Below, one piece after another: positions 17,031-26,960 of a stretch of DNA of 64,000 nucleotides. The stretch lies in assembly GCF_033546935.1 (NCBI RefSeq), contig NZ_CP137854.1, forward strand, positions 3,782,001-3,846,000. Reading direction: 5' to 3'. The DNA comes from Xylophilus sp. GOD-11R. GTDB taxonomy: Bacteria > Pseudomonadota > Gammaproteobacteria > Burkholderiales > Burkholderiaceae_C. The notes under the pieces were generated by a model. That model was not told where the DNA came from. It saw only the letters and a program-made list of their open reading frames with translations, and did no database searches. How positions within the stretch are numbered: the first letter of the stretch is position 1; each line of letters opens with the position of its first letter. The translations under genes were made by a program, and so were the position numbers.

Positions 17031-17122
17031 CGTTGTGGGACACCGCGGGACCGGCTTTGCCGGACCGCCAGTGTCGCCCCCGGAGGGGGTGGGCGGCCAC
17101 ACGAAGTGGGCAAGCCTGGGGG

Positions 17123-18151
17123 CTATTGAAGTGCTTGTACACCAGCGACCAGCCAGCCGGTGCTGCCGTTGCGCGGCTTGGCCATGTTCCACACTTCGCG
17201 GAACGGGCTCGGGCCGGCCGAGGGCTCTTCGCGGATCATGCCGGAGAACTCGACGCTTGCCAGGTAGTCCTCGCCGGCGTCCTCGATGCCGAGCAGCGTG
17301 GCTTCGAGCACGACCACGTCGGTCTTGTTGGGCTTGCCGCCGGACTGCGCTTCGCGCTCGGTGAGTTGTGCCCGGATTTCCTGGACCATGCCGTCGGTCA
17401 TCATGGTGCGCAGCGTGGCGATGTCCGAGCGGTCCCAGGCGTCCTGCAGCAGCACGAAGTTGCGCTTTGCAGCGGTCAGGAAACCGTCGGCGTCGAAGTC
17501 GGCCGGCACACCCCAGTTCTGCGAACCCGACAGCGCCGTGGCCTGCGTACCGCTACCCAGCGAGGAGCCGATCACCACACCGCCAGCGCCGTTCGCTGCC
17601 GTGGCAGGACGGGCGTCGAAGGCGGCCGGAGCGGCTTCCCACGGGCGGGCCGATGCGTCGTTGCCGACCTTGGCCGGGTTGTACTGCTCCGGTTCGCGCG
17701 CGGCCGATGCACCGCCACCCGCGCCCTGGAAGGCATAACCGCCGTTGCCATTGTTCTGCGTGCGACGACGCATGAACATGCTGATCGCAAAGACCACCAC
17801 GCCGGCCAGCAGCAGGAACATCAGCATCTGGCCGAAGGCGCCGCCCATGCCGAGCGAATGCGCCAGCCAGGCCAGGCCCAGACCGGCGGCCAGGCCGCCG
17901 AGCATGCCGGCCCACGGACGGCGCGGTGCGGCGGCGGCCGGGTTGGCAGCGGGCGTCGCGGGAGCAGCGGCCGCGTTGTTGGCGTTCTGCGGCGTCGATG
18001 CGGGCGACTGTTGCGGCGCAGCCTGACGCTGCGTCACGTTGGACGACTGGCGGCCCACCGAGCCACCACCGCCAAAGCGCCTCGCCGCTTCGGCGTCGAA
18101 GCTGCCGAGCAGGAGGGCGCCCACGAGCAGTGCGGACAACAATTTCATCAT
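17123..18151 (-). CDS. Tim44-like domain-containing membrane protein
   Basis: A 342-residue protein. A signal-like N-terminus (MMKLLSALLVGALLLGSFDAEA) precedes RRFGGGGSVGRQSSN, a pattern seen in bacterial Tim44-domain proteins. An Ala/Pro-rich linker comes next, then two hydrophobic segments (about residues 80-100, WAGMLGGLAAGLGLAWLAHS, and 105-125, FGQMLMFLLLAGVVVFAISM). The C-terminal Tim44-like domain (about 225-342) includes FLTAAKRNFVLLQDAWDRSD, LRTMMTDGMVQEI and EVWNMAKP. Its role in bacteria is not established; the domain binds membranes or proteins in mitochondrial import. It follows ubiE on the same strand with a 50-bp gap and ends before the terminator-bearing repeat array. Starts at ATG 18151 or 18148 are equivalent. 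Confidence 0.85.
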   Translation of the reverse strand: MMKLLSALLVGALLLGSFDAEAARRFGGGGSVGRQSSNVTQRQAAPQQSPASTPQNANNAAAAPATPAANPAAAAPRRPWAGMLGGLAAGLGLAWLAHSLGMGGAFGQMLMFLLLAGVVVFAISMFMRRRTQNNGNGGYAFQGAGGGASAAREPEQYNPAKVGNDASARPWEAAPAAFDARPATAANGAGGVVIGSSLGSGTQATALSGSQNWGVPADFDADGFLTAAKRNFVLLQDAWDRSDIATLRTMMTDGMVQEIRAQLTEREAQSGGKPNKTDVVVLEATLLGIEDAGEDYLASVEFSGMIREEPSAGPSPFREVWNMAKPRNGSTGWLVAGVQALQ

Positions 18152-18201
18152 CTCGGGTATTCCTTCTTATGCAGGGAACGTGATGTCGGACACAGGGGTC
18201 C

Positions 18202-18933
18202 TCAGCACTTGATTCCAACATGAAGCGCGGCGATGCCACCAGTCATGTTGTGATAGTCCACATGGCCGAAGCCGCTATTGCGCATGAGCGCTTTGAGTTG
18301 TTCTTGCGGTGGATGCATGCGGATGGATTCGGCCAGGTAGCGGTAGCTGGCTTCGTCGCCGGCGACCAGCTTGCCCAGCTTGGGGAGAACGTTGAAGGAG
18401 TACCAGTCGTAGGCCTTGCGCAGCGGCTGCGCGACCTGCGAGAACTCCAGCACCAGCAGCTTGCCGCCGGGCTTGAGGACACGGCACATCTCGGCGAGGG
18501 CCTTGTCCTTGTGGGTCATGTTGCGCAGACCGAAGGCCACGCAGACGCGGTCGAACACGGCGTCACCGAAGGGCAGTTGTTCGGCGTCGCAGACCGTCGT
18601 GGGCAGGTTGACGCCGGCGTTGATGAGCCGGTCGCGGCCAGTGGAGAGCATGGCCGCGTTGATGTCGGTGTGGACGACCTCGCCGGTGCTGCCGACCTTC
18701 TTGGAGAAGGCCAGCGCCATGTCGCCGGTGCCGCCCGCGATGTCGAGCACCTTATGGCCGGGACGCACGTCGCCGACGAGCACGGTGTAGGCCTTCCAGG
18801 CGCGGTGCAGGCCGGCCGACATCAGGTCGTTCATGACGTCGTACTTGGGCGCCACCGCATCGAACACGCCGCGCACGCGGCGGGCCTTTTCCGTTTCGTC
18901 GACTGTCTGAAATCCGAAGTGGGTGCTGCTCAT
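18202..18933 (-). CDS. ubiE: Demethylmenaquinone/2-methoxy-6-polyprenyl-1,4-benzoquinol methyltransferase UbiE
   Basis: A 243-residue class I SAM-dependent methyltransferase of the UbiE/COQ5 type, which carries out the C-methylation step of ubiquinone synthesis. The SAM-binding motif I is [15 protein letters not shown] (about residues 65-80). UbiE signatures are [20 protein letters not shown] near the N-terminus, [20 protein letters not shown] and [20 protein letters not shown] in the middle, and the C-terminal [17 protein letters not shown] at 18933 is used; the open frame upstream to 19041 has no family match. It lies about 100 bp downstream of a DUF971 gene and 50 bp upstream of the Tim44-like gene, all on the minus strand. 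Its usual partners ubiJ and ubiB now lie beyond the IS3 element. Confidence 0.96.
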   Translation of the reverse strand: MSSTHFGFQTVDETEKARRVRGVFDAVAPKYDVMNDLMSAGLHRAWKAYTVLVGDVRPGHKVLDIAGGTGDMALAFSKKVGSTGEVVHTDINAAMLSTGRDRLINAGVNLPTTVCDAEQLPFGDAVFDRVCVAFGLRNMTHKDKALAEMCRVLKPGGKLLVLEFSQVAQPLRKAYDWYSFNVLPKLGKLVAGDEASYRYLAESIRMHPPQEQLKALMRNSGFGHVDYHNMTGGIAALHVGIKC

Positions 18934-19037
18934 ATTGGCGATGCTAGAGGACTGCGACCTCTTCGCGTGGCATACCCTGCAACCCACCACGGGAATCAGG
19001 CTATGCGAAGGGGCTCGGCGGGTGGCTTTGCAAGCCT

Positions 19038-19433
19038 TCAAACGCCGCAGGAACCACCGCCCGACACCCGTGCGGGCATGGGGGCGTCGCGGCTCACGCC
19101 GGCCTCGGCGAGGCGTTGCTCGTAGCGGGCCCAGAGTGCATCCTGATTGGCGCCGAGCTCGTAGAGGTATTCCCAGGTGAACAGACCGGACTCGTGTCCA
19201 TCGGAGAAGGTGGGCTTGAGCGCGTAGTGCCCCACCGGCTCCAGCGACACGATGGTCACGTCGCGCTTGCCGGTCTGCAGGGTTTCCTGGCCCGGGCCGT
19301 GGCCCTGCACTTCAGCCGATGGCGAACAGACGCGCATTAGTTCGAACGGCAGCCGGAAGACGGCGCTGTCGGCGAAGGCGACTTCGAGCACGCGGGACTT
19401 CGCGTGCAGGGTGATGGCGGTAGGCGTCTTCAT
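19038..19433 (-). CDS. DUF971 (gamma-butyrobetaine hydroxylase-like N-terminal domain) protein
   Basis: A 131-residue protein of the DUF971 family, related to the N-terminal domain of gamma-butyrobetaine hydroxylase. Recognisable parts are [20 protein letters not shown] and [20 protein letters not shown], then [20 protein letters not shown] and the C-terminal [16 protein letters not shown]. Stand-alone DUF971 proteins are often linked to iron-sulfur or ubiquinone loci, but their function is not established. ATG at 19433 begins [14 protein letters not shown]. It follows the HIT gene with a 2-bp gap and precedes ubiE by about 100 bp on the same strand, giving an apparent HIT - DUF971 - ubiE - Tim44-like transcript. 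Confidence 0.87.
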   Translation of the reverse strand: MKTPTAITLHAKSRVLEVAFADSAVFRLPFELMRVCSPSAEVQGHGPGQETLQTGKRDVTIVSLEPVGHYALKPTFSDGHESGLFTWEYLYELGANQDALWARYEQRLAEAGVSRDAPMPARVSGGGSCGV

Positions 19434-19435
19434 GG

Positions 19436-19909
19436 TCAGAACGGCAGCGCGGCCTGCGCGAAGGCGGCCGAGAAACGGGTGGCGAGCGCCGCGTCGACGG
19501 CCGGCAGGCGCCGAGCCAGCGCCGCCTCGTGCGCCGTGTCGCGCTCGCGCAGCGGCGCAGCCCACAGCGGCGCCGGGAAGTGACTGTCGTCCTCGAAGCG
19601 CGCAACGACGTGCCAGTGCAGGTGCGGCACCATGTTGCCGAGCGCGGCCAGGTTGATCTTTTCGGGCCGCAACTCGCTGCGCAGGGTGCGTTCGCAGAGG
19701 GCCACCGCCTCCATGCACAGCGCCCGGTCGGCCGTCGACAGGTCGGAGAATTCGGCCACATGGTCGGCCCACACCACGCGGTAGAAGGCCGGAAAGCCTG
19801 GCTCCTCCGCGCGGATCAACCGGAACTGCGCACCGGCCCAGACCAGCACGCCGCCATCGCCCTCGCACAGCGCGCAGCCGGGCACCTTCTTCACTTCGGA
19901 GAGATTCAA
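19436..19909 (-). CDS. HIT family protein
   Basis: A 157-residue histidine-triad protein. The catalytic motif is MVPHLHWHVVARFEDD (HxHxH, about residues 93-108), and the N-terminus carries a CALCE pair that may bind zinc. HIT proteins hydrolyse nucleotide phosphoramidates or dinucleoside polyphosphates; the substrate here is unknown. The start is TTG at 19909 (reading MNLSEVKKVPGCALCE), because no in-frame ATG precedes it before the upstream gene ends and the family similarity starts immediately. It is 25 bp downstream of the large FAD/Fe-S oxidoreductase and 2 bp upstream of the DUF971 gene on the same strand. Confidence 0.88.
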   Translation of the reverse strand: MNLSEVKKVPGCALCEGDGGVLVWAGAQFRLIRAEEPGFPAFYRVVWADHVAEFSDLSTADRALCMEAVALCERTLRSELRPEKINLAALGNMVPHLHWHVVARFEDDSHFPAPLWAAPLRERDTAHEAALARRLPAVDAALATRFSAAFAQAALPF

Positions 19910-19934
19910 TTCGAGGCCTCGCGCATCGTCGTCG

Positions 19935-22900
19935 TCACACCAGCACCCGTTCGATGCCGCCGCGGTTGGCGTCGGCCACGTAGGTCTGCATCCAGTCCTC
20001 GCCGAGGATCTTGCGTGCCATCTCGACCACGATGTAGTCGGCCTCGAGCAGGCCGCTCTGCAGGTCGGCGCGGTAGCGCGAGAGGCCCTGCAGGCAGCTC
20101 GGGCAGCTGGTGAGGATCTTCACGTTGGCGTCGTCGGCCAGGCCAGCCTTGGCCTTGATCGCGGCCTCGCCCTTGCGGAGTTCTTCTTCCTTGCGGAAGC
20201 GCACCTGTGTGGAGATGTCCGGCCGGGTCACGCCGAAGGTGCCCGACTCGCCGCAGCAACGTTCGTTCTTGAGCACGTTGTCGCCGACCAGCGCCTTCAC
20301 CGTCTTCATCGGGTCCTGCAGCTTCATCGGCGTATGGCAGGGGTCGTGGTAGAGGTAGGCGCCGCCCTCGCCGAGCGTGATGCCCTTCTCGAGCAGGTAT
20401 TCGTGGATGTCGATGATGCGGCAGCCGGGGAAGATCTTGTCGAACTGGTAGCCCTGCAGCTGGTCGTAGCAGGTGCCGCAGCTGACCACCACCGTCTTGA
20501 TGTCGAGGTAGTTCAGCGTATTGGCCACGCGGTGAAACAGCACCCGGTTGTCGGTGATGATCTTGTCGGCCGCGTCGAACTGGCCGCTGCCCTTCTGCGG
20601 ATAGCCGCAGCACAGGTAGCCCGGGGGCAGCACGGTCTGCACGCCCGCATGCCAGAGCATGGCCTGCGTGGCCAGGCCGACCTGGCTGAACAGCCGCTCG
20701 GAGCCACAGCCAGGGAAATAGAACACCGCCTCGGATTCCGCCGTGGTCGCCCGCGGGTTGCGGATGATCGGCACGTAGTCGCGGTCCTCGATGTCAAGCA
20801 GCGCGCGCGCGGTCTTTTTCGGCAGGTTGCCGGGCATCTTCTTGTTGACGAAGTGCACGATTTGCTCGCGGATCGGCGCGGTACCCACCGTGGCCGGCGG
20901 CTTCTTCACCTGCAGGTGCGCCAGGCCGCGCAGCACGTTGTTGGCCGCGCGCTGGGCCTTGAAGCCCACGCCGACCATGGCGCCACGCACCAGCTTGATG
21001 GTCTCGGGATTGGTGGCGTTGAGGAACATCATCGCCGCCGCGTTGCCGGGCCGGAAGCTCTTCTGGCCCATCTTGCGCAGCAGGTTGCGCATGTTCATCG
21101 ACACATCACCGAAGTCGATGTTGACCGGGCACGGCGTCACGCATTTGTGGCACACGGTGCAGTGGTCGGCCACGTCCTCGAACTCCTGCCAGTGCTTGAT
21201 GCTCACGCCGCGCCGCGTCTGTTCCTCGTACAGGAAGGCCTCGACCAGCAGCGAAGTCGCCAAGATCTTGTTGCGCGGCGAATAGAGCAGGTTGGCGCGC
21301 GGCACGTGGGTGGCGCATACCGGCTTGCATTTGCCGCAGCGCAGGCAGTCCTTCACGCTGGCGGCGATGTCGCCGATGTCGCTCTGCTGCAGGATCAGCG
21401 ACTCGTGGCCCATCAGGCCGAAGCTCGGCGTGTAGGCGTTGCTCAGGTCGGCCAGCAGGCTGAAGTTGCCGGTCAGGTCGGCATGCGCCATGCCTTCGGC
21501 GGCCTGCGCCTGGCTGAGCGAGGCGCGCAGCAGCTTGCCCTTGTTGAAGCGGCCCTCCGGGTCGACCCGGCGCTTGTAGTCGGCGAAGGGGCGCAACTCG
21601 GCGTCGGTGAGGTATTGCAGCTTGGTGATGCCGATGCCGTGCTCGCCGGAGATCACGCCGTCGAGCCCGCGGGCCAGCACCATGATGCGGTCCACCGCCT
21701 CGTGGGCGGTCTGCAGCATGTCGTAGTTGTCGCTGTTGACCGGGATGTTGGTGTGCACGTTGCCATCGCCGGCATGCATGTGCAGCGCCACCCAAACACG
21801 GCCCTTGAGCACCCGCTGGTGGATCGCGTTGACCTCGTCGAGCAACGGCACGAACGAGGCACCCTTGAAGATCTGCTGCAGCGGCGCGCGGATCTGGGTG
21901 CGCCAACTCGCCCGCAGCGAATGGTCCTGCAGCTGCGGAAACAGCGTCTCGACCCGGTCGTGCCAGTCCTGCCATTGCGCGCGCACTTCCCGGACCAACG
22001 CCAGGGCCTGCGCGACCCGGTCTTCGAGCAGCTCGGCCGAGGGGATGTCGTTGGCGTCGTCGCTCTTGCCCAGCGGCAGGTTGCCGGCGGCGAAGAATTC
22101 CTCCAGCGCATCGGCCAGCGCCAGCTTGTTGCGCAGGCTCAACTCGATGTTGATGCGCTCGATGCCGTCGGTGTACTCGGCCATGCGCGGCAGCGGGATC
22201 ACCACGTCTTCGTTGATCTTGAAGGCGTTGGTGTGGCGGCTGATAGCCGCCGTGCGCTTGCGGTCGAGCCAGAACTTCTTGCGCGCCTCGGCGCTGATGG
22301 CGATGAAGCCTTCGCCGCTGCGCGAGTTGGCGATGCGCACCACTTCCGAGGTGACACGCGCCACGTCGTCGGGGTTGTCGCCGACGATGTCGCCGAACAG
22401 CACCATCTTCGGGATCCCGCCGTGGTGCTTGCTCTTGGTGGCGTAGCCGACTGCCTTGAGGTAGCGATCGTCCAGGTGTTCCAACCCCGCCAGCAGCACG
22501 CCCGAGCGCTTCTGCTCGGCGAACATGTAGTCCTTGATCTCGACGATGCTGGGCACCGCGTCCTTGGCGTTGCCGAAGAACTCCAGGCAGACGGTGCGCA
22601 CATGCTCCGGCATGCGGTGCACCACCCAGCGGCAGCTGGTGATGAGGCCGTCGCAGCCTTCCTTCTGGATGCCCGGCAGGCCCGACAGGAACTTGTCGGT
22701 CACGTCCTTGCCCAGGCCCTCCTTGCGGAAGGTCTTGCCTTCGATCACCAGCCGCTCGGTGCGGATCGGCGTCTTGCCGTCCGCCTCGAAGTAGGCGAGC
22801 TCGAAGACGGCCTCGTCGGCGTCGTGGATCTTGCCGAGGTTGTGGCCGATGCGGGTCACCTCGAGCCATTGCGACTCGGGCGTGACCATGCGCCATGACG

Positions 22901-23849
22901 CCAGATTGTCGAGCGCCGTGCCCCACAGCACCGCCTTCTTTCCGCCGGCGTTCATAGCGACATTGCCGCCCACGCAGGACGCCTCGGCCGAGGTCGGGTC
23001 GACCGCGAAGACGAAGCCTGCGCGCTCTGCCGCGTCCGACACCCGCTGGGTAACCACGCCCGCGCCGGTCCAGATCGTCGGCACCGGATGGTCGACGCCG
23101 GGCAGCGCGCGCATCTCCACCTCGGTCATCTGCTCGAGCTTCTCGGTGTTGATGACCGCGCTCTTCCAGGTAAGTGGAATCGCGCCGCCGGTGTAGCCGG
23201 TACCACCCCCACGCGGAATGATGGTGAGACCCAGCTCGATGCAGCCCTTGACCAGGCCGGCCATCTCGACTTCGGTGTCGGGGGTGAGCACCACGAACGG
23301 GTATTCGACGCGCCAGTCGGTGGCGTCGGTCACATGGGACACGCGCGACAGGCCGTCGAACTTGATGTTGTCCTTGGCGGTGAGCTTGCCCAGGCTGCGC
23401 TGGGCCTGCTTGCGCAGCGCGGCGACCGCGTCGAAGTCGTCGGCGAAGACGCCGATGGCGCGCTCGACGCCGGCGAGCAATTCACCCACCAGCGCATCGC
23501 GCGCAGCACCGGTTACGGGCGTGCGGCGCTTGCTGACTTCGGTCAGCCGATGGCGCAGGGCCTCGACCAGCTGGCCGCGGCGGCGCGGATTGTCGAGCAG
23601 ATCGTCCTGCAGGTAGGGGTTGCGCTGCACCACCCAGATGTCGCCGAGGATCTCGTAGAGCATGCGGGCGGAGCGGCCGGTCTGGCGCTCGCTGCGCAGC
23701 TGCTGCAGCACGTCCCAGGCCGGTGCGCCCAGCAGGCGCATCACGATCTCGCGGTCGGAAAACGAGGTGTAGTTGTAGGGAATCTCGCGCAGGCGGGCGG
23801 GACCGTCCGCATTTGCCAGCAGCGTGGCCGCCGCGATGGGGGCGTTCAT
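19935..23849 (-). CDS. Large FAD-linked and 4Fe-4S oxidoreductase (DUF3683 / D-lactate dehydrogenase-like), 1304 aa
   Basis: A 1304-residue multidomain protein. An N-terminal DUF3683-type region (about 1-185, [19 protein letters not shown]) precedes an FAD_binding_4 domain (about 190-390) with the [15 protein letters not shown] flavin motif and [18 protein letters not shown]. An FAD-oxidase C-terminal domain follows, with the [18 protein letters not shown] and GEHGIGITK motifs. Two 4Fe-4S clusters come next ([11 protein letters not shown] near 840 and [13 protein letters not shown] near 895). Cys-rich CCG repeats ([32 protein letters not shown]) complete the C-terminal third. The layout suggests oxidation of a 2-hydroxy acid such as D-lactate or glycolate, with electrons passed through Fe-S clusters toward quinone. 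The exact substrate is not determinable. No transmembrane helix is evident. Confidence 0.88.
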   Translation of the reverse strand: MNAPIAAATLLANADGPARLREIPYNYTSFSDREIVMRLLGAPAWDVLQQLRSERQTGRSARMLYEILGDIWVVQRNPYLQDDLLDNPRRRGQLVEALRHRLTEVSKRRTPVTGAARDALVGELLAGVERAIGVFADDFDAVAALRKQAQRSLGKLTAKDNIKFDGLSRVSHVTDATDWRVEYPFVVLTPDTEVEMAGLVKGCIELGLTIIPRGGGTGYTGGAIPLTWKSAVINTEKLEQMTEVEMRALPGVDHPVPTIWTGAGVVTQRVSDAAERAGFVFAVDPTSAEASCVGGNVAMNAGGKKAVLWGTALDNLASWRMVTPESQWLEVTRIGHNLGKIHDADEAVFELAYFEADGKTPIRTERLVIEGKTFRKEGLGKDVTDKFLSGLPGIQKEGCDGLITSCRWVVHRMPEHVRTVCLEFFGNAKDAVPSIVEIKDYMFAEQKRSGVLLAGLEHLDDRYLKAVGYATKSKHHGGIPKMVLFGDIVGDNPDDVARVTSEVVRIANSRSGEGFIAISAEARKKFWLDRKRTAAISRHTNAFKINEDVVIPLPRMAEYTDGIERINIELSLRNKLALADALEEFFAAGNLPLGKSDDANDIPSAELLEDRVAQALALVREVRAQWQDWHDRVETLFPQLQDHSLRASWRTQIRAPLQQIFKGASFVPLLDEVNAIHQRVLKGRVWVALHMHAGDGNVHTNIPVNSDNYDMLQTAHEAVDRIMVLARGLDGVISGEHGIGITKLQYLTDAELRPFADYKRRVDPEGRFNKGKLLRASLSQAQAAEGMAHADLTGNFSLLADLSNAYTPSFGLMGHESLILQQSDIGDIAASVKDCLRCGKCKPVCATHVPRANLLYSPRNKILATSLLVEAFLYEEQTRRGVSIKHWQEFEDVADHCTVCHKCVTPCPVNIDFGDVSMNMRNLLRKMGQKSFRPGNAAAMMFLNATNPETIKLVRGAMVGVGFKAQRAANNVLRGLAHLQVKKPPATVGTAPIREQIVHFVNKKMPGNLPKKTARALLDIEDRDYVPIIRNPRATTAESEAVFYFPGCGSERLFSQVGLATQAMLWHAGVQTVLPPGYLCCGYPQKGSGQFDAADKIITDNRVLFHRVANTLNYLDIKTVVVSCGTCYDQLQGYQFDKIFPGCRIIDIHEYLLEKGITLGEGGAYLYHDPCHTPMKLQDPMKTVKALVGDNVLKNERCCGESGTFGVTRPDISTQVRFRKEEELRKGEAAIKAKAGLADDANVKILTSCPSCLQGLSRYRADLQSGLLEADYIVVEMARKILGEDWMQTYVADANRGGIERVLV

Positions 23850-23958
23850 GGGAAAAGCTCTCGTTGTGCGTGGGGGCCGTTATTCTAGGAACGCGGCTGG
23901 ATCGGCGCTGTTACGGGGTTTTGGCGCCTCGGAAGGAATACTGGCTCGCCATCGTCTG

Positions 23959-25059
23959 TCAGAGCAGCGATGCCCGGATCGGCTCGGCTGCCGGCGGCGT
24001 CACGTCGCCGCACTGCGCGCGGTGGCGCAGTGCGTGGTCGATCAGCACCAGCGCGAGCAGGGCCTCGGCGATGGGTGTTGCGCGGATGCCGACGCAGGGG
24101 TCGTGGCGGCCCTTGGTCACCACATCCACCGGCTGGCCGTGCACATCGATCGATTCGCGCGGGCTGATGATGGAACTGGTCGGCTTGATCGCGATGGACA
24201 CCTCGATGTCCTGCCCGGTGCTGATGCCACCGAGCACGCCACCGGCGTTGTTGCTGGCGAAGCCGCCCGGCCGCATCGAGTCGCCGTGAAAGGTGCCGCG
24301 CTGGGAGACGCTGTCGAAGCCGGCGCCGATCTCCACGCCCTTGACCGCGTTGAGGCCCATCATCGCGTAGGCGATGTCGGCGTCGAGCTTGTCGTAGAGC
24401 GGCTCGCCCCAGCCCACCGGCACGCCGTGCGCCATGACCCGCAGGCGCGCGCCACAGGAGTCGCCGGCCTTGCGCAGTGCGTCCATGTAGTCTTCGAGCG
24501 CCGACACATCGGCGACGGGCGCGTAGAACGGGTTGTTGGGCACGTGCGACCAGTCTTCGAAGCCGATCGGCACTTCGCCGATCTGCGTCATGCAGCCACG
24601 CAGCGCGATGCCGTGGTGCTCGGCGAGCCATTTGCGGGCCACCGCCCCGGCCGCCACGGTGGGCGCCGTGAGCCGTGCCGAAGATCGCCCTCCCCCGCGC
24701 GGATCGCGAATGCCGTACTTGTGCCAGTAGGTGTAGTCGGCGTGGCCGGGCCGGAAGGTTTCGGCGATGGCCGAATAGTCCTTGCTGCGCTGGTCGGCGT
24801 TGCGGATCAGCAGGGCGATCGGCGTGCCGGTGGTGCGTCCTTGGTAGACGCCGGAGAGGATCTCGACCGCGTCGGCCTCGTTGCGCTGGGTGACGTGTCG
24901 GCTGGTGCCCGGGCGCCGACGATCGAGCTCGACCTGAATGTCGGCCTCGGAGAGTTCCATGCCTGGCGGGCAGCCGTCGATGACGCACCCGATGGCCGGG
25001 CCGTGGGACTCACCGAAATTGGTGACCGAGAAGAGTTTTCCGAATGTATTGCCGCTCAT
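23959..25059 (-). CDS. aroC: Chorismate synthase
   Basis: A 366-residue chorismate synthase, which converts 5-enolpyruvylshikimate-3-phosphate to chorismate, the last step of the shikimate pathway, using reduced FMN. The three family signatures are visible: [18 protein letters not shown] near the N-terminus, the Arg-rich [17 protein letters not shown] and [14 protein letters not shown], and [18 protein letters not shown] with KPTSSIISP in the C-terminal half. The length is normal. ATG at 25059 gives [20 protein letters not shown], the expected start. It lies 24 bp downstream of the CBS-domain gene's promoter side with opposite context only on paper: both are minus strand, with aroC first in transcription and its stop 109 bp before the next gene. 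Confidence 0.97.
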   Translation of the reverse strand: MSGNTFGKLFSVTNFGESHGPAIGCVIDGCPPGMELSEADIQVELDRRRPGTSRHVTQRNEADAVEILSGVYQGRTTGTPIALLIRNADQRSKDYSAIAETFRPGHADYTYWHKYGIRDPRGGGRSSARLTAPTVAAGAVARKWLAEHHGIALRGCMTQIGEVPIGFEDWSHVPNNPFYAPVADVSALEDYMDALRKAGDSCGARLRVMAHGVPVGWGEPLYDKLDADIAYAMMGLNAVKGVEIGAGFDSVSQRGTFHGDSMRPGGFASNNAGGVLGGISTGQDIEVSIAIKPTSSIISPRESIDVHGQPVDVVTKGRHDPCVGIRATPIAEALLALVLIDHALRHRAQCGDVTPPAAEPIRASLL

Positions 25060-25083
25060 AGGGCGGCGATTATCCCAGCCCGC

Positions 25084-25539
25084 TCAGGTGGGTTGCTCTT
25101 CATGGTCCTCCGGCCAATCCCGGATGTAGGCCTTGAGCATCTTGTTCTCGAAATTCTGGCTGTCGACCACCGCCTTGGCGACGTCGTAGAAGCTGATGAC
25201 GCCCATCAGCATGCGCTGATTGAGCACCGGCAGGTAGCGGGCATGGCGCTCGAGCATCATGCGGCGCACTTCGTCGAGTTCGGTCTCGGGGGTGCAGGTG
25301 AGTGGCGCCTTGTCCATCGCACCGCGTACCGTCTTGCTGCCGACGGCGTTGTCGTTGGCGACGATGGTCTGGATGACTTCGCGGAAGGTCAGCATGCCGA
25401 CCAGATCGCCGTGCTCCATGACGACCAGCGAGCCGATGTCGCGCTCGGACATGACCTCGACCGCCTTGGCCAGGGAGTCGTCGGGCTCGACGGTGAAAAG
25501 GGTGCTGCCCTTGACGCGGAGGATGTCGCTGACTTTCAT
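25084..25539 (-). CDS. CBS-domain pair protein
   Basis: A 151-residue protein made almost entirely of two CBS domains (about residues 8-62, LFTVEPDDSLAKAVEVMSER and IGSLVVMEHGDLVGMLTFRE; and about 73-130, APLTCTPETELDEVRRMMLE and ARYLPVLNQRMLMGVISFYD). Paired CBS domains bind adenine nucleotides such as AMP, ATP or SAM and act as energy sensors on partner proteins. No catalytic or DNA-binding domain is attached, so it probably acts in trans. ATG at 25539 has a GGAGA ribosome-binding site eight bases upstream. It is followed 24 bp later on the same strand by aroC and preceded about 100 bp upstream by the YihY-type gene. Confidence 0.9.
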   Translation of the reverse strand: MKVSDILRVKGSTLFTVEPDDSLAKAVEVMSERDIGSLVVMEHGDLVGMLTFREVIQTIVANDNAVGSKTVRGAMDKAPLTCTPETELDEVRRMMLERHARYLPVLNQRMLMGVISFYDVAKAVVDSQNFENKMLKAYIRDWPEDHEEQPT

Positions 25540-25643
25540 GGGGGGTCTCCTGGCGGGATCGGAACGTGTGCGGACGCCGCCAGTGCTTCGAGCGGCACCG
25601 GCCGCATCACTATAGCCCAGGCCGCCGGCGCCGTGCGGTCTTT

Positions 25644-26927
25644 TCAGATGACGTCGGCCAGGCGCAAACCCGCCATGCCGGTGCGCTCCCAGACCGGGCG
25701 CGTGCCGGCATTGCGCTCCAGCAGCAGGCGCTCGGCGAGCGGCGCGACCGGCGTGGCGGCCATGTCGACCAGCAGTACCAGGCGCGCCGGTTCGCCGTCG
25801 CGGGCCTCGCGCAACTCGCCAATCCAGTCGAGCTCGACCAGCGCCTCGATCACCGGCTCGATCTGCAACGCGTCGACCTGCAAGGTCTGGGCAATCTCCA
25901 CCGGATGTCGCCCATGCATGCCGGCGCGCTGTGCCGCACGAAGGTGAGCCAGCACTTCCAGCGCCAGCTGGAACGACCACCCTGCCCCGCCGGTGCGCCG
26001 CACGGCGCCCGCCAGCAGGCTCGGCAGATAGGCCACGCCCACCGCCCCCATCAGCACGATGCTCCAGGCCACGTAAATCCACAGCAGCAGGATCGGCATG
26101 CTGGCGAAGGCGCCGTACATCACCGAATAGGTCGGCACCGCGCCGATGTAGACGCCGACCGCCTTCTTGGCGATCTCCAGCGCCGCCGCGGCTGCCACGC
26201 CGCCGCACCATGCGTGCACCCAGCGCACGCGGGTGTTGGGCACGAAGTGGTAGAGCCCGGCGATGCCACCGGCCAGCAGCAGGAACTCGACGCTGTTGAG
26301 CATCAGCTTCAGCGTGCCGGGCACCGCGCCCACCACCTCGCGCGAGAAGGTGATGACCGATGCCGTCGTGGCCAGGCTCAAGGCCAGCAGCAGAGGCCCG
26401 AAGGTGATCGCCGCCCAGTAGATGAGCAGGCGCTGCGCCAGCCCGCGCGGCCGGCGCACCCGCCAGATGCGGTTGAGTGTGCGGTCTATGGTGAGAATGA
26501 GTGCCAGCGCGGTGATGACCAGCGCGCTCAGGCCCGCCGCGCCCAGGCGGCTCGCCTTGCTGGCGAACTGGGTGAGGTAGCCCAGCACCTGTCGCGCGAT
26601 GCCTTCGGGCACCAGGCTGGCCACCAGCCAGCGCTGCAACTGCTCCTGCATCTTGCCGAACATGGGGAAGGCGGTGAAAAGCGCCAGCGCCACCACGAAG
26701 AAGGGCACCAGCGCGAGGATGGTGGTGAAGGTCAGGCTGCCGGCGGTCAGCGCCAGTTGGTCGTCTCGGAAGCGCTCGCGCAGCAGGCCGGCCGCGCGGC
26801 GCCAGGGAAACGCAGCCAGGTCGGTGGCCAGCGCCCGGGCGCGACGGCGCCATCGGGCAGCCAGGGCACGCAGGCGTTGTTCGGAAAGGAGAGCGCGGGA
26901 GGGCGCCTGCAATGGCGGCAGGGACAT
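25644..26927 (-). CDS. YihY/BrkB family inner-membrane protein
   Basis: A 427-residue membrane protein of the YihY/BrkB family (once mislabelled ribonuclease BN). The conserved N-terminal block DDQLALTAGSLTFTTILALV is followed by about six membrane segments and the family signatures LTIDRTLNRIWRVRRPRGLA, HFVPNTRVRWVHAWCGGVAA and a PILLLWIYVAWSIVLMGAV segment. The last 110 residues are a soluble, winged-helix-like tail (about 320-427, LEVLAHLRAAQRAG and ALQIEPVIEALVELDWIGEL) found in the longer members. No transport or enzymatic activity is firmly established. ATG at 26927 is chosen because an Arg-rich cytosolic N-terminus precedes the conserved block. Confidence 0.88.
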   Translation of the reverse strand: MSLPPLQAPSRALLSEQRLRALAARWRRRARALATDLAAFPWRRAAGLLRERFRDDQLALTAGSLTFTTILALVPFFVVALALFTAFPMFGKMQEQLQRWLVASLVPEGIARQVLGYLTQFASKASRLGAAGLSALVITALALILTIDRTLNRIWRVRRPRGLAQRLLIYWAAITFGPLLLALSLATTASVITFSREVVGAVPGTLKLMLNSVEFLLLAGGIAGLYHFVPNTRVRWVHAWCGGVAAAAALEIAKKAVGVYIGAVPTYSVMYGAFASMPILLLWIYVAWSIVLMGAVGVAYLPSLLAGAVRRTGGAGWSFQLALEVLAHLRAAQRAGMHGRHPVEIAQTLQVDALQIEPVIEALVELDWIGELREARDGEPARLVLLVDMAATPVAPLAERLLLERNAGTRPVWERTGMAGLRLADVI

Positions 26928-26960
26928 GGTCGCGATGATGCCATCGCGACCGCGCGCCTT

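Larger units (their letters stand above)
16706..17122. repeat. Three-copy tandem repeat (about 145-bp unit) carrying terminator hairpins
   Basis: This gene-free 417-bp stretch holds three imperfect units spaced about 144-145 bp. Each unit has a hairpin (centres near 16727, 16872 and 17016). It is followed by a CACCGCGGGAC-type block, a CCGGACCGCCAGTG block (units 2 and 3), and an end rich in GCAAGCC and GGGGGC. Units 2 and 3 have perfect hairpin stems and unit 1 is degraded. The array lies just beyond the stop codon of the Tim44-like gene, and the IS3 element is inserted at its outer edge. A related block occurs near 40.7 kb. I read it as a family-specific intergenic repeat used as a bidirectional terminator. 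Confidence 0.8.

Noticed and set aside
16706..17122. Tandem repeats considered as a CRISPR array
   Set aside because: Only three units of about 145 bp with hairpins and no short unique spacers; no cas genes are present.
20334..22898. Long plus-strand frame inside the FAD/Fe-S oxidoreductase gene
   Set aside because: Antisense shadow: Val/His/Arg-rich with no motif, while the minus strand has complete flavin and Fe-S motifs.
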